A DNA stretch of 64,000 nt. Source: Diploscapter coronatus. Taxonomy: Eukaryota > Nematoda > Chromadorea > Rhabditida > Rhabditidae. Where the stretch lies: positions 44,229,201 through 44,293,200 of the forward strand of contig OZ038422.1 in assembly GCA_964036155.1 (NCBI GenBank), written 5' to 3'. Made by a program: the position numbers and the translations under genes. This document shows positions 1-13,600 of this stretch, one piece after another. The notes beneath the pieces are model-generated. The model had not been told where the DNA came from. It ran no database searches and saw only the letters and a program-made list of their open reading frames with translations. How positions within the stretch are numbered: the stretch's first letter is position 1; each line of letters starts with the position of its first letter.

Positions 1-3000
1 CAAATATTTCGTAAGGAATGTTAGTATACTTTGCACGTAGGATAAGACATTCACAGGAAATATTATGAAATATGGAATGCCAAATTGGATGGGTGTGCCC
101 ATATTCTGGTCATAAAGATGTAAACAAGCTTCTGTGATAAGAGTAAAAAATTTCCAGCTTGGGATCAACAATTCTATCGAAAACAGCTGAAAAAAATCGA
201 AAATTGCATAATTTGAAATTGCTCCCGTTCCTTGCATTTACTGCTTGAATCTCCAATCGAATCACATCATTTGTGTGCTCTGATATCTAATTATGACACG
301 AGTTGATTTTCAAGATAATCTTTGAGTTTAAATGGGTGTGTCCCCAAATTTTATGCTAGTGGCCAACCGACCAGTTTATTACTATGTTCGTATAATGCGG
401 CTCAACACGTCATCTTACTTTGATAAGATAATATCAGTTTTTATTGAAGGCAAAATTTGAGCCACACCCAAACGTCAGAATATTCCTATTGAATTGCTCC
501 TTTTGAGACTATATGCCAAAAACTAATCGATTTGCAGGCTAACAGCAAGAAGACAATATTACGGGAGCAACATTGAGTCATGATCCTTTTCGAAATAAAC
601 ATTATACCAAAAATTGATAGAGTACGCCTTTCTCTGAGATTTCTCCATGTTCTTTCCATTGCAAAATTTAGAAAATTTTCAAAGCTGTACTTCAATAGGT
701 TTAGGCATTCTTGTGCAAGTCAAAATGATCCTCATCGCCATTCGCAAAATTCATTAGGTTTCAGACTAGGTAATATAGGAAAGAATGTCGTAACCTGGTA
801 TTAGATACACCGAAGTAATGATGATAATTTGGCAGAGCCAAATTAGCATTAAGACTGTCGTCTTATCTAGGATATTAGCTGAAGAATCAGTATAAATCTG
901 ATATACGTCATTATTCAGTTTTGTCTTATCGCAAGCAGTCGTGTCAGGAACAGAACTACTCTTAGTCGCCAGCGGTAGAGCTGCTGAGCGACTCTAGTTA
1001 GTCAAGGCGAGTAGTCTGCGATCAGTGATGAATCATCAGAATTAGGATCTACTGATGATCTAACTGGGATCTACGATGATAATAAATCATTCATTCCTCA
1101 AGCTTGTTGCTGATGTTATTGACTCTGATCATGTCATTATTTGTAACAATAAAGGCTATAAAATCCAGTAAACGACAATCCGGCTCAAATTTCTCATCAG
1201 ATCAATGATTATAGACATAAATTTTCGAAGCAGAACATTTCAAATCACCCGATCTTGACCTGATAACTCAGTTTTAATCAGCTTATGATTTTATGATTCG
1301 TTTGGGTCCGGAGTCATTAGAAAATTCATTAATAAGAACTGATTTCAAGTTTTGACGATTTGAAAAACTCGTATTCAGAGTTGTCCAAGATTTACCCATC
1401 CCCGCTCCACAAAAATTAGCCTTGGACAAGCCTGGTAGTATTACAGAGTCAAAAATTGAAAGGTTGAAAATAGAAAGATACGATTTTAGGCCAGTGTCTG
1501 TTTTTCATGTATTATCTATCTTTCTAACACTGAGAAATAACCGTGCACAACTTTTCACCTCTTAGATTTCCGACAGAGCAATACATCGTAGTACTGTTAC
1601 ATGTGAAATAGTTTAGAGTCTGATAAGGAAAAGATTTATTCGTCATACTATTTCGTATACAATTATCGCAACTACTTTTTCATGTTGTCTGAGCTGTAAG
1701 GATCGAATTTAAAGCATCCGAAAAGTTATAAATTTTAATAAATGCATGCCAACGTTCTTTTCTCTTCATGATTATTGGCTTTTGAAAATTGAAGCTATGG
1801 TGGGGTTATATGCTTGTAGAGAGCGAGAAATGGTATCGTAATAAATATTATTTTTCAATGTAGACAACCAAATAACAAGATTGATTACATTTTTCCATCT
1901 AAGTGCGTCATATGGTTTTTACTTACAAAAAAATTAGATGCAAACTCTTTGTCTCTAAAATTCGGTCTAACCGTAAAGCCAAGATAACATGATAATATCA
2001 CAATTCATGGCTAACATTAGGGGTTAGTATACATTTTTAAATGATTTGCTAATCACTATAATCTGGATAATTATCACTAAAATATTTCGGGAATAAAATG
2101 GAAAAAATCAAAGGGGGGTAATTGCATTAATGTTGACTATTTTCAGTAAAATAATGGTTTAAAAATCGAGTGCAATAAAAATGGTACAATGCTTTAGTGT
2201 GCAGTGTATGCATTTATTTCATCAAAAATAAAATAATAAATCTTGTACAGGTTGAATAATTTTGTAAACTATGATGCATTGTTTGTCAGTTTTCTCTAAC
2301 TCACGATAGAATATGAATACCGTAAATTCTAAAATAGAAGTTCATGGACTTTTATTTTTCGATCCTCAAATTTTCAAACCATCATAACCCCTCATCTAGC
2401 GATCGTAATCGCTTCAAATCAGGATTAAATCTACTCTATAAGGTCCAAAGAACATTATAAAATATTCTGAGATGATTTGAGTTAAGTAATGGGCAATTCT
2501 GACATTTTGAAGGGTAGACTTCCATTATAGGGGGACTACTATGTTAGATTTTACGGTAATTTGAGTAAAAATACACAACATTTTATCTACTTACAAAGAT
2601 GTAGTTCTTGTAATTGCAATTGCTCTACCCGAAGAATTTCTTGGTTTTATTAGATCGTTTCTCCTTTGCTATTTTCATAAATGACGAACTACTTCTCCAT
2701 TAATTTCTCCTGCCTTTCGTTGATCGAATTGTCACTCTTTTTATCATCATCCAAAATCTAAAAATAGACATATAACTTTTATGTTTATAGATAAGATCTA
2801 GTCTAATACGTAATTTAATTTTTCACTCGCAATAAGATCAGATACAAGATTTTTTAAAATCTAATGCAACATTTCAAAATATTGCACATTCCGTATTCCT
2901 GGATGACTCGGATCGAACCGCATCAAAATGATATAATTTTCGCCCATTTTAGTGGGGGAAACGCCTATGTTTTTGTTGATAAAGGCATAATAAATAATTC

Positions 3001-3117
3001 CTACTTTAACTGACTAATATGCCTGAGGAGATAATGAAATAATTGTAATTATTGGGTTTTTGGAAAGGGGACAAAATAAAAAAAGATGAAATACTTTTTC
3101 CTTGTCAAAAATAATTC
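1..3117. other. intergenic, no gene seen
   Basis: I see no supported exon on either strand. The stretch is AT-rich and all ORFs are short. It holds one copy of a dispersed repeat (about 2371-2523). The right-hand end (3118-3123, TTTATT on plus) is a likely minus-strand AATAAA polyadenylation signal for the Ig/FN3 gene that begins at 10.7 kb. Confidence 0.6.
2371..2523 (+). repeat. dispersed repeat, copy 1
   Basis: About 150 bp aligns by eye, in the same orientation, with 48051-48202. Shared landmarks in order are TTCAAACC, TCATCTA, TCACTTCAAA/TCGCTTCAAA, GAACATTATAAAA, TTAAGT(T/A), GGGTAAT/AGTAATGGG and a terminal GT-rich block ending CTTC. The copies carry many substitutions and small indels, so this is an old interspersed element. 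No coding potential or terminal inverted repeat is visible. Confidence 0.7.
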
Positions 3118-3228
3118 TTTATTTCAAAGTTCTTCTTATAACTTTTGAAGAATTTGAATATTAAGGAACGCTATAATATAGTTTTCAAAGCGTGAAGTGC
3201 AAAGAACAATTTAGGCCTCCTGTATTTG

Positions 3229-6200
3229 TCAACGACTCTTAGTAACGTATGCAGGGAGTTCCCAATAGTGATTTTCTTGTGTGGAGTTTACCGTGCTAGC
3301 TGTTAAAATGACCGTCACTGGGCGAGGCAGAGACAGTTTTGCAGTTGCGTTCATTCTGTTGATCATATGAAGTGGAAATAAAGCATCAAATTCTAGGCAA
3401 CGAACTCTATTATCTACGTAATAGTCATCAATACTAAGTTGTAACTTTTTATTGCAATAGAGAATTTTGCGATTTGCGTAAAGCGATCTTGAAATGATGG
3501 ATAAAACAAAAGAAGAATAAGTCAATTCGATGCATAACTTTGGAGAATAAATTATCTACAAACTGAAACTGAAATAAATTGATAAGATTTCGTTATAGAA
3601 ACATCACAAATGAGGCAAGAATACTGAAAATCGAACAGGAAAGGGAAAATAAATTGCAGAAAACACCGATTAACAAAGCAGAGAATCATGAATAATGAAT
3701 GTGAATTCCAAAGGGCTCAGAAATTAGTCCAAATTTCTGACGCTGAAAAATAATAACAACGAAAGTACTCACCCGACAGTAGGTGAAAAGTCAAGAGTTG
3801 GCATGAATGAAAAAACTAGATTTCTCTCTATTCTTGACTTGGACATGAAATATTTCGATAATAGATATTTTGACCGGCTATTTGTAAAAATTGATCAATT
3901 TACACCTAACTTTAAATTGTTGAGTCGAAAACGTTGAAAATAAAATAGTTCGCCCGAGGAAGTGTGAATATGTGTTCATTTTTCCGACTTAACTTTCTTA
4001 GATTTAAAACAAAGAGGGTTAGTTATTGGAAAGTGAAATGACGCAACACAAATGGTGGATGAAGGAAGTGATTGAATTGGGGAACTTGCAATTTGGTGCA
4101 AGGAAAGCAGCGATAGAGAGCGGAGATGGAATCATCGAAATGAAAGATTGGGATATTTTTGAATAAGCATGGAGAAATTTGGAAACTTGATAATTTCATC
4201 GCAAAAATTAACAACTAAAATAGCTTCCAAGTTTCCTTTTCAGTATAAAAATTAAACGAGTTTCCGGGCACAGTAATTCGACTAGGCAATGGAATTTTGT
4301 GCTAAGTACGAATTTCATCAAAATCTCAAATCTATGAAATTGGAGATATAATAAAATCGTAACGAAAAATGAGAATATTATCCTTTAAATGAAACTATGT
4401 CGAGCAATATTAGAATAGTCCTCTTAAATTTAGAATATACTGGGAAAAATTTGATGTGAGATATGCTCACAAGTTAAGTATTGGAAAATTTTCCTGAATC
4501 ATTATGATTTTCGTCAAAATCCAACAAGAATTCGAAAAAAGCAATTTGACAAGAAACAGAATAACAGATCATGAGGTAAAATATTTGCAAAAATGATGGC
4601 AGACTTGAGTAACGAACACGAATATTTGATAGACTCAATAAACAACCACTATGCTATGTGTGAATTCATCGAATTCTACCCTGTTTGGAGTGATTCAGAC
4701 CATAAGCAATGCCAATAGCAACGATGCAATCGCCGCACACAATGATGAAATGGCAAATAATCGACTCGACGAAGATATCGCTTCTAAAATTAGATAATTT
4801 TGTCTTTCAATATCTTAGAATTAGAAAAATGTTGAAAGGTGATTTGAATAACTTTTTGAAATTAGAAATTTTTATCGTGCTTTTTCCTTCAGCTTATGAA
4901 GACCTACCTTTGATATTGGTGGGAATTTCGATAGTAACATAATCTTTAGCGAATGATCCATATCCCAATGCGTTCTTTGCCTTCACTTGCAGTTGATACT
5001 TCTGCCCTGTTTCGAGGAAAGGCATTAGTGAAATCGTATGCTCCCATTTGTCGCTGCCATCGTTATCAGCTGAAGCTTGTTTATGAGCAAGAATGAAGTC
5101 AAGATGATCTAGTTTGATCTTTCAGTATCCAAAAATGAAATAATGACGAAAACTCTATAGGAATAAATTGGGTTGGCAGTACATGGAATCTAAAACCCCC
5201 GTGACATGAGTCGGTTTTGAGAAGGGCTCATAACATGAAACTATCCATTTCTAACTCGTTTTGCATGACATGATATCACTAAATTTCCAACGTAAAAATC
5301 GAGGATTCGTAAGATCGTATTTCTTTTCGTCTATCATTTTTGTGATAAAAACATTGAGAATTTCTCCCCATTATTTTGGACAAGTCAATTTTTCAAACAT
5401 CTCAGAAAATGATTAAATGCTTGCCTTTGCTAACTCGAACGGTCTCGTATTTATTCCATTCATCTTGTGTTTCCGGTCGATAATAAACTCGATACTCATC
5501 GACGGGTTCGTAGGATTGTACTTTCCACGTCAAATCTGCGTTGTCCAATTCCAGAACTGGAGGACCTGGTCTTCCTATAAATAAATAAATAATATGATTA
5601 GATAGTTCTCGATTTGCATTAAAAAGTATAAAGAGATAATAATTTGTATCTAGAATAGGTAACCTTACCAGAAACATGAATTGTGGCTTGGTTCATTCCG
5701 AGACTGTTCGAGGCACGACACATGTAATCACCAAATGCATCCTGGAAAGAATATCAATTTCAGACAATTTCTAGTCTCTTTTGACCTCGGTAATTCCCTG
5801 AATCCTCAAAATAGTGATACTATTGGACGAGTCACGTTTCGCGTACTGTGCAGTGTGCTGGAATCGCTTCTCGTTCATCTGAATATTATTTTAGATTTAA
5901 ATTTTTTATCGTATTTCAGTTTTAGATGGCTATCAAAGGCTTAGGAACGCATGGTCATTTTAGACGTCATAGTCATAAGGCCGAGATGATCCGATTAGGT
6001 TAAATGTTGACTAACATCTTCAGTGTACTAAATATTTTCTCATCAAATATCATCCAGATTGAATCATCATGGTGAAAAACACAAGGCAGGCTGCCTTGAA
6101 AATCTTGTATTTCGCAAATCGTTTCAAATGCTAAATCAATCATGACTTCTTTCCTATGCACTATCATTTTCTGTAGGAATCAACAGTCTCACGTTAATTT

Positions 6201-9200
6201 TGTATCCATTGAAGAACCACTCGGCCTGTGGAATTGGGAGTCCATCGTATGAACAACTGATGTTCACATCAGCACCCTTCTTAACGGGAACGAAGGAGAG
6301 TTCAGTCTTGATCCAAGGGGCTTCTGTAATTCCGTCTATCATTTCACATTCCTGATTCTTCGGATAAGAGCGTGTTTTCATGCTGCTTTGATTGGACTAG
6401 TTCTATATTAATTTAGCCTTTAATATTGTGCATATTGATTAAAATCTTTATTTTCTTGACTTTCATCATACAAATATCCTGGTCTCATTCCCATAAAATC
6501 CTCCCCTCCCCATATGGTATCTGAGCAAAGAGATGATAGACTGAGCAAGGGACACAAAGACGAGCATTTAGCTGCTAACTGCGAGAAGACAGATATCATA
6601 AATCCTACCAGAATAGGGCAAAACAGACTAATCTCTGTCACTTTTAGGGATTTGGCTCATTAATTTTCGAGTAACAATAATTTTCTCGCGAATTCTAATA
6701 GCTAGGTCACGTTTCTCCGCTGAATTTTCAAAACGTTTCAGAGAACTTTTTTATCTTCGAAAATCGAAAATCTGATCTTCATTGACTATGCATGCATTCG
6801 CACTTCCTTTGAACGCCTTTCCAGGATTTCGAGTGCAGGTAAACAATTAGCGATGACTTCTTTGGTTCTCTCGTTTCTCCTCTCTCTTCGCTCATTATCT
6901 GCGTGCTCTGATCCGCGACAAAATAAGCGTTTGCCCTTACCGCATAATGCATAGAGAATACAGAAGATCAGTCTGTTTACATGACAACTCCGGGGCGTGA
7001 AAGGAAGGCGCTAAACAGATTTCGCAGACCCCTTTGCCTGCCTTCATTTTCTTTGCAGCTGCCCTTTCTCTCCCCCGGTCTTCCTGTGAATCCTTTTCTC
7101 TTCCCTTTTCAGTATTTTATTGTATCGAATCTGGCACATCTGCCTTGCCCCTGCCTTATTAGACTAACAATGCAAGGCACTGCGTTGCTGCTCGCTGTTT
7201 GTGTCATCAATAATTCAGACGCTCCCCTTCTAATCAGAGATGTTCTCATTGAAGAAAAGTTACTATTTTATAATTACTTCATCTCTATGATATGATAAGT
7301 CATAGGAATATAGTTAGTTTGAGTTTGATTTGAAAGAAAAAGATCGGAATAAGGTCTTTGAAACCTGAACTCACAAAACCTCACATAATTTTCTTCAGGA
7401 ACATCCCTTTCCCCTGATTCTTGCAATTTTTGAATGTTAGAAGGCAGAGTTCGAGTCAGATCTATTTTCCGTCCCTGATGCGATTTTTCCGTATCTGACT
7501 CGTCCTGCCCCGAAGCAACACGGAAGGACAACACGACATGCAGACTTACGTTCAGGAGTTCCATTGTCTGTAGGCTCTGCAAAGCGATTAGATTGAGAAA
7601 AGGAAAGAATATTAGATCAGGGTTCTTGACTCAAAAAATTTTCAATTGTTTCAAGAACTTTGTCAAGTTTGAGCCAAATAACCCCGAATTGAATCACATA
7701 GGGGACAAATCAAATATCTCGCAATTCACTGCAAAAATGAGGAATTCTTTTACAAAACGCGTTTTTTCGCAATTAAATTGAGTTGAATTTCTATACGACG
7801 AACAGCAATTCGAACGTCTTGTTTTGATAAGATTAGGTTGACAAATTGTCTGAAGCCTGGCTGATTTTTTCGGATCGAAAGGAAGTGAGATAGCTCAGAA
7901 GCAGCATGTGATGGGCGAGGCTTAGAGAAAAAACAAAGGACTACGCAGTAATTTATCTTATCTCCGCCGTCGGCTTTTTATCGAGTAAAAATACAACCAA
8001 AATGAAATGATTGAACGAATTAAACGAATGAATGAGGAGTGAAGCACTTCAAAACACAAGGCGATTGAATCGATTGATTTTAGGGGATTTTTGAATTTGT
8101 CTACAATAATGAAATGCTGAACTAACCATTGACGACCAAGTTGATCTGCTCCGAGTCCTTGCCCGCACTATTGCTGGCCTCACATCTGTACATGCCCATG
8201 TGGGTCACGGCGATCTTCGAGAAGACCAGCTTCGTGTCAGAAACTACAACGTCCGATGGAATCGGGCCATCCTTAAAAACGAACTATTTAAAGAAGGATT
8301 CAGCTAATTGGCTTTTGCATTATAGTTTCAGGGATATATCAAGCGATATTTTCAATATCTTCTTTCTTATCCAAATATGGCCCAATTAGCTGCTTTGGTC
8401 AATAAAATCCAACAAATGACTGGACCATCAATTTCATTGCTGCTAATAAAGAATGACCCGAGCGATTGCGAGCCTCTCGCGCACTCCGCACATGCGGATT
8501 GGCCTCATCGCTCATCCTCTTCTTTTGCCAATTACCTCTTCCCTGCCTCCCTCCTTCTTCCTTGTTCTCCAATTTCTTTATCCCAATATCCGGATTATCA
8601 CCGAGTCAATTGTCCCCCGGCCCAAACCAGTCATTATCGCTAATTTGGAGAGTTCATTAGCTCATTCACGAAACAGTAAAATGAGAGGTGGTGGATAAGT
8701 ATTGGATTCACGAAATTTCGTGATTATAAAAAATAACAACTTTGAATAATACAAGAAGCACCTATTTACTTTATCCTAGGGGTCAGAGATGTTTCAAAAT
8801 CACTAAAAGAGCTCACGATACCCACATGAGGTGTTGTCATATGTTTAGTTGAATCAAATTTAACATCCCGAGCATTGGAAAGTTTAAAATTCGAACGTCT
8901 GTCCATAGATTTTTATCAATTTGAATGAAGATCAGCTTACCATTCTCTTCCAGGAGACGGTAGGGGTAGGGTTTCCCTTTGCGATGCACCGAATCAGCAC
9001 GTTTGTGTCTCCCACTTTGACTTGATAATTGCCCAAATCTGGGGTCAAAACGACTCTCGGCTTCGCTGAAAATTCGCTAATATTCTTCAACAATTTTCGA
9101 TCCCTTCACTCATTTCCTATCATATCATCTCATTTCAACATCTCACCCTTTGTTAGCTCACTTCAGACATTTTTCATCCATAATCAATTGCTGCTTTGCT

Positions 9201-10688
9201 ACTACACAAGAATGTGTGATTTCGCTTTGATTTAGGCGGCAAAAGTCCATGCGCCGCTCCCTTTTTCCTCGACTTTTTGTCAATTTTTTTCGAACGCGTT
9301 CTTCCCTCCTCTTCTCTCGATTACAACACCGCTCCTTGCGTTATTTTGCCGTTCAGGCTGTTTTTTCAAGCTGTGGTTTTTTGCCCGATCCGTTTGGATC
9401 CCGCACAAATTCTCGTTAATCAAATTGATACATCGATTGCGATAACTCGCTAAACTCTTACTGAAAAAGTTAACGCAGTGGAAGACATGAAAAGATACAG
9501 CTGAATTGAACTAGCGATACAACTTGTAGTATGTTTGCTGGAACAAGAGCGAAGATATAAGTGCATGAATGATGTACGTATTGAACATTTGGCAAACCCC
9601 TCCGAATGTTTCATTGAGCCCTTTTTATAAGTGCATTTTGTTGAAGGCTCATTCATTATTTTCTCGGGAAGTATCATTCGTGATTGCTTACTTTGCACTG
9701 CAACTTTGTAGAAAATCTCGTCTTCCGGGTCTGTTATGCCGCAAGAATACTCAGCCATGTCGATCGGCTCCACTTTGTTGATGATCAAAGTCGAGTTCTG
9801 AATGAGCAAATGGCTAATACTATTGGAACACTTGTTTATCATTATGATTTTTCTATCTTCCCACATCATGGGTATTGATGCCAAGATTTGTGATATATAT
9901 ATTTTTGTAAAGAGGCTAATATCATTGATTTTTTCTCGACAATATATGGCCAAACAAATGAATGAGAGTAATAAACTGTCATTTATTTTTGAAAAAAAAA
10001 ATATAAGTTAGGCAACACTTTGGGTTTGAGTTGATTTTTCGCTATTCTTTCAATTTTTAACTGGAACATTTTTGCGTAAAATTTCAAAGATTCTAGGCTA
10101 TTAGTAAAGAAAAATGTACCCCAAAATTGCGAACAGCCTGTATCCTCTCGTCATTGGTGAGCCTGTCCTCATCTATATAAATCGCTTCTTTGTTCTTCTT
10201 CCAAATTATCGGATCGCTTTCAGCTATGTCTTGCACGTAACAATCCATCTTCAGTGTTCCACCTTCTTGCACCTAAATTTCATCCTTTATTTGATGGAGA
10301 TTCGAGCAAAAGTTTAGAAAAAGTACGAGTTTCATGTGATATCTAGCCTAATGATTTATCGTGATTCAATTTTTTAAAAATAAAATTTGGCTCGAAATTG
10401 CTCAATGCATTCGAGTATATAAACCAGCAAAAATTCAAACAGATTGAATTATCTTACTCACGAATAGGCTATTTATAATCGATCATGAAATTCCAAGCAT
10501 TTTCTTCCCACTTTCTGCATGATTTTTATATGATAGGGTCAGCTTCATTATTTTTAGTCAAAATATTTCAACATTTCTGAGTATCATACCGTATATTCCT
10601 TTAGAGTTCGATCCAGAAACCTCTGCGCATTCAGGAAATGCCAACTCGTACAAAATACGACGTACGAAATGAGCCAATCAAGCCGCAT
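3229..10688 (-). CDS. wrk-1: Ig3-FN3 cell-adhesion protein (Wrapper/Rega-1/Klingon type)
   Basis: Minus-strand exons: 10688-10590 (start; signal peptide MRLDWLISYVVFCTSW..NA), 10272-10120, 9797-9692, 9065-8941, 8271-8127, 7576-7550 (27 nt), 6335-~6160, 5741-5669, 5574-5425, 5069-4908, and a doubtful last exon 3355-3229. About 405 residues precede the last exon. Ig1 has MDCYV, IIWKK and YSCG. Ig2 has IRCIAKGNP, VSWKRM and YRCEASN. Ig3 has ISCSYDG, AEWFFNG and YMCRASN. One FN3 follows (RPGPPVLEL to NALGYGSFA). Three Ig plus one FN3 is the layout of Klingon/Wrapper and nematode WRK-1, usually GPI-anchored proteins of neurons and midline cells; that role is inferred. Two introns need GC donors (after 5425, and probably after 6160). 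The last exon needs a shifted donor and lacks a clear GPI tail, so the C-terminus is uncertain. AATAAA on minus lies at 3118-3123. Confidence 0.72.
7550..7576 (-). other. 27-nt microexon of the Ig3-FN3 gene
   Basis: A 27-nt exon encodes EPTDNGTPE between Ig2 and Ig3. It is bounded by TTTGCAG and GTAAGT, and its phase matches both neighbours: the upstream exon ends with one base, and this exon ends with one base that pairs with the next exon's ACGG start. It forms the inter-Ig linker, so skipping it would shorten the hinge in frame. Confidence 0.6.
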
Positions 10689-13600
10689 TTTGCGCCCTGA
10701 AATGCAACCGAAATTATGGACGCCTTTTGGCAACGATAACGAGATTTTGAGGCGTAAAATGTCGCAAAAAATGCGTAATGGAATCGGGAAAAATGAGATT
10801 TGAATTGAAAGCGACAAGTTTTGACAAGGAGGAGCAGTGTTTACGAATTTATGAATGTTGTGATAGGAAATGGCTTTATGAGCCATAAAAGTGCATTTGG
10901 CATGAGAAGGGAGAAGGGGAATCAGTAGAGGAATCGATGATAGGCGCACAACCATTTGGAGGCAGACAAGCAGGCAGTCTGACTTGCAGAGTGCAGTCCA
11001 TTCAGTGCAGTGATATGATGACTGGCTGATTTTATCTGTCGTCTTCATTCGCAATCGCAGAACTAATCGGACTGCCACAAATGGACAGGTCAATGAAACG
11101 GACAGAAAAGGGAATGGTCGGAAATGCACGCCTATTTTGTATGTTGATACAACAGGAGAACATTTCTCAGAATCATAAACTTTTGGAAATGGTCAAAATG
11201 AATGGTTTAACAATATTTATATGGTCCGAAAGAAGCGAACGAAATAGTGTAATTACGCAAGGAATGAAATGAAAATTATATGATGAAACGATAAACACTT
11301 GATTTTGATCAATTCTTGTTGAAACTGAAACTACGTTAAAAGGCAGCAATATTGAGTTCCACTCAATGATTACGCAGGTATCTTTGAAAATATCCTGAGA
11401 AACGTTGATAACAAGTTAAAAATCACCTAAATTCAAGAAAATAAAGCTCTGATCTCATTAAAGCGCAGAACTGATAATGTGAGAAAATAATCGATTTTTT
11501 AGTGGATTGAATAAATTTTCAAAGGACTTATTATCAGTAATTCATCAAAACAAACAATTTACCTAAAATGTGATAAGGTTAATTTAGAAAGGAAGTTGAG
11601 TGTTGCAAGAAGGAGAAAGGAAGGAAGGGCAAAAGTATTGCGTCGGTTTGATGATTGTGGTATCATGTCAAGCGGCCAAGGACGCGGTTTATACGGCCGC
11701 AACCACAACAGAGGCCTTGAAACTATCGAGTCGTCTCTCCTTTCCCTTCCTCACACTTCCATTCAGATTCCCCACTTCAGTCCCCAATTCAGACACGCCC
11801 CCTGAATGCCAAGCTTGAGAGAAATTGATAAACTATCACGATTCGTAGACACCTTGATAGATGAAAAAGATGCAAAGTCGGCTCGAGTTTCACATTGTGT
11901 TAGCTTTGCCGTTTGCACCAAAGCAACCACTTTTTGCGACTGATGGGCCATGCTGATACGGGCCCGAGAGCAGGGCAGCAGAGGGACTGTGTTTATGTTT
12001 GTGGCGCAATCGAGCAATCAGCAAAAATGACCGCTATACGATTTGCGATTTGTGTGGCATTGAATCGAAAGGACGCGCGACTTACTGCAAATGTCAGTGA
12101 AATGAGAAATGCAAATGTGGGAATGTTTTCCATCGCGAATCAGAATAAAAATCGAGATTTGAAAGCCAAACGATCCCATATAATAAAGTAGGACTTTCTA
12201 ATTGCTTCGGCGGGAAATTGCAACTACCAATAAAAATTGCGGAAAGGTAGGAAAAAAGTAATGTGAAAGAGTGAGTAGTCGGCCATAGAAATGAGCCTGA
12301 GCTACAAATATAGCAGCGGCGGAGTATTTCCTCTGTTTGAGTAGTGAAAACGCTGCGTGTTCGTTTCGCCTCGATTCGGTTCCGTTTTCATTCCAAATTC
12401 CTTCCTTTTTCCCCTCATTTTCGACAGGAGCCAAGGACCTCGAAACGAGCAGTCAGCCAAGTGAATTTTGCCCAGAAACGAGTCGGAAAAGCGTCGATTT
12501 GCGGAAGGAGAAATCTTATTTCCTTTGGATGACACCTCAGCTGAGAGCCGCTGTAAAAGGACAAAATTGCTTGGCACTACGAGGCGAGGCGAGGCAGGGA
12601 GCGCAAAAAGAGATAGGAGTACTACTGGGGAAATTGACCATGAATAAAACATGAACGAAAAACACGCGAATTATCTGCTGCACTTGCAATGGACACTCAT
12701 TGTACGTTAGTTGGAGAATAGAACATCTACGTTGCACTTTAAAGTATCCAGAAACGAGATTTCACTGAAACAAATGAAAAACCGAGAAAATGATATGCTA
12801 TGCTATGAAATGCAGAAAAATAATGCTAATGCATTGTAGCCGAGATTTTGTGATTCGGACAGAAAACAGTCGGAAAAAGCAGCCAAATTGACGATTCATC
12901 GATGCAGCTGCAGAGACTTTTTCGCCGACATTGCATGTTACAAATGAAAAAAGAAGGAAATGACGATAGAACACAGATATGAAGAGATGAAGAGAACGAC
13001 CATGCTCGATTACAGAAAGTGAGTATCCCTGTCCCTCTCCTTTCCCAACTGTCCCACGATCCGAAAGTCAGATAGCGGAAACGATTCTCCTCTCGTGAAC
13101 GGACAACTACCACAGCACTATATGGGCAATCACGCTGAATAAACTTTACGAATGACGAGGAAAAAAAGAGGGTGGACGTGAGATATACTATGCAAAAAGA
13201 TATTTTTGCTTGTGAAAATAGCAACGATCCTGGATTTGCAGATTTTCGTCGTAAAAATGACACAAAAATGTCCTTTTACGCGGAGATTTCTCCAGAGTGA
13301 ATTGAATAATTGGCATGTGGACGTAAGAGAATTAGACTGGTGGTAAGAGGCAAGGGGGTGAATCGTGTAAATGAGCAGAGAAGGGGAAGGGGAGTGACCC
13401 TGATGCCCGAATGTCTGAAATTCTCTGTCCTGCAACTGCCACCCTCTCATTACCCAATTGCCCTTCTGCCCATTGCTCGATTACATTCCCTCACAATCAA
13501 CCAAGCAGTCAATCTGTCTGCCTTTCTGACTGACTTCGACTTCAAACCCGAACTTATTATCCCAAATGGCCAAGGCAGAATTAGAGTTATTGCAGAGTCT

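Noticed and set aside
2895..2925. tRNA B-box-like GGTTCGATCC on the minus strand
   Set aside because: The flanking bases do not form a T-stem and no A box or acceptor stem is present.
6172..6193. 22-nt GT..CCTACAG segment that looks like an ultrashort intron in Ig3
   Set aside because: Reading through supplies the LLIP strand that gives normal spacing to YMC in the Ig fold, and 22 nt is shorter than any other intron here.
10584..11129. 181-codon minus ORF extending upstream of the wrk-1-like start
   Set aside because: Only the last 33 codons (from 10688) form a signal peptide that splices in phase to the Ig exons; the upstream part looks like leader DNA that happens to be open.
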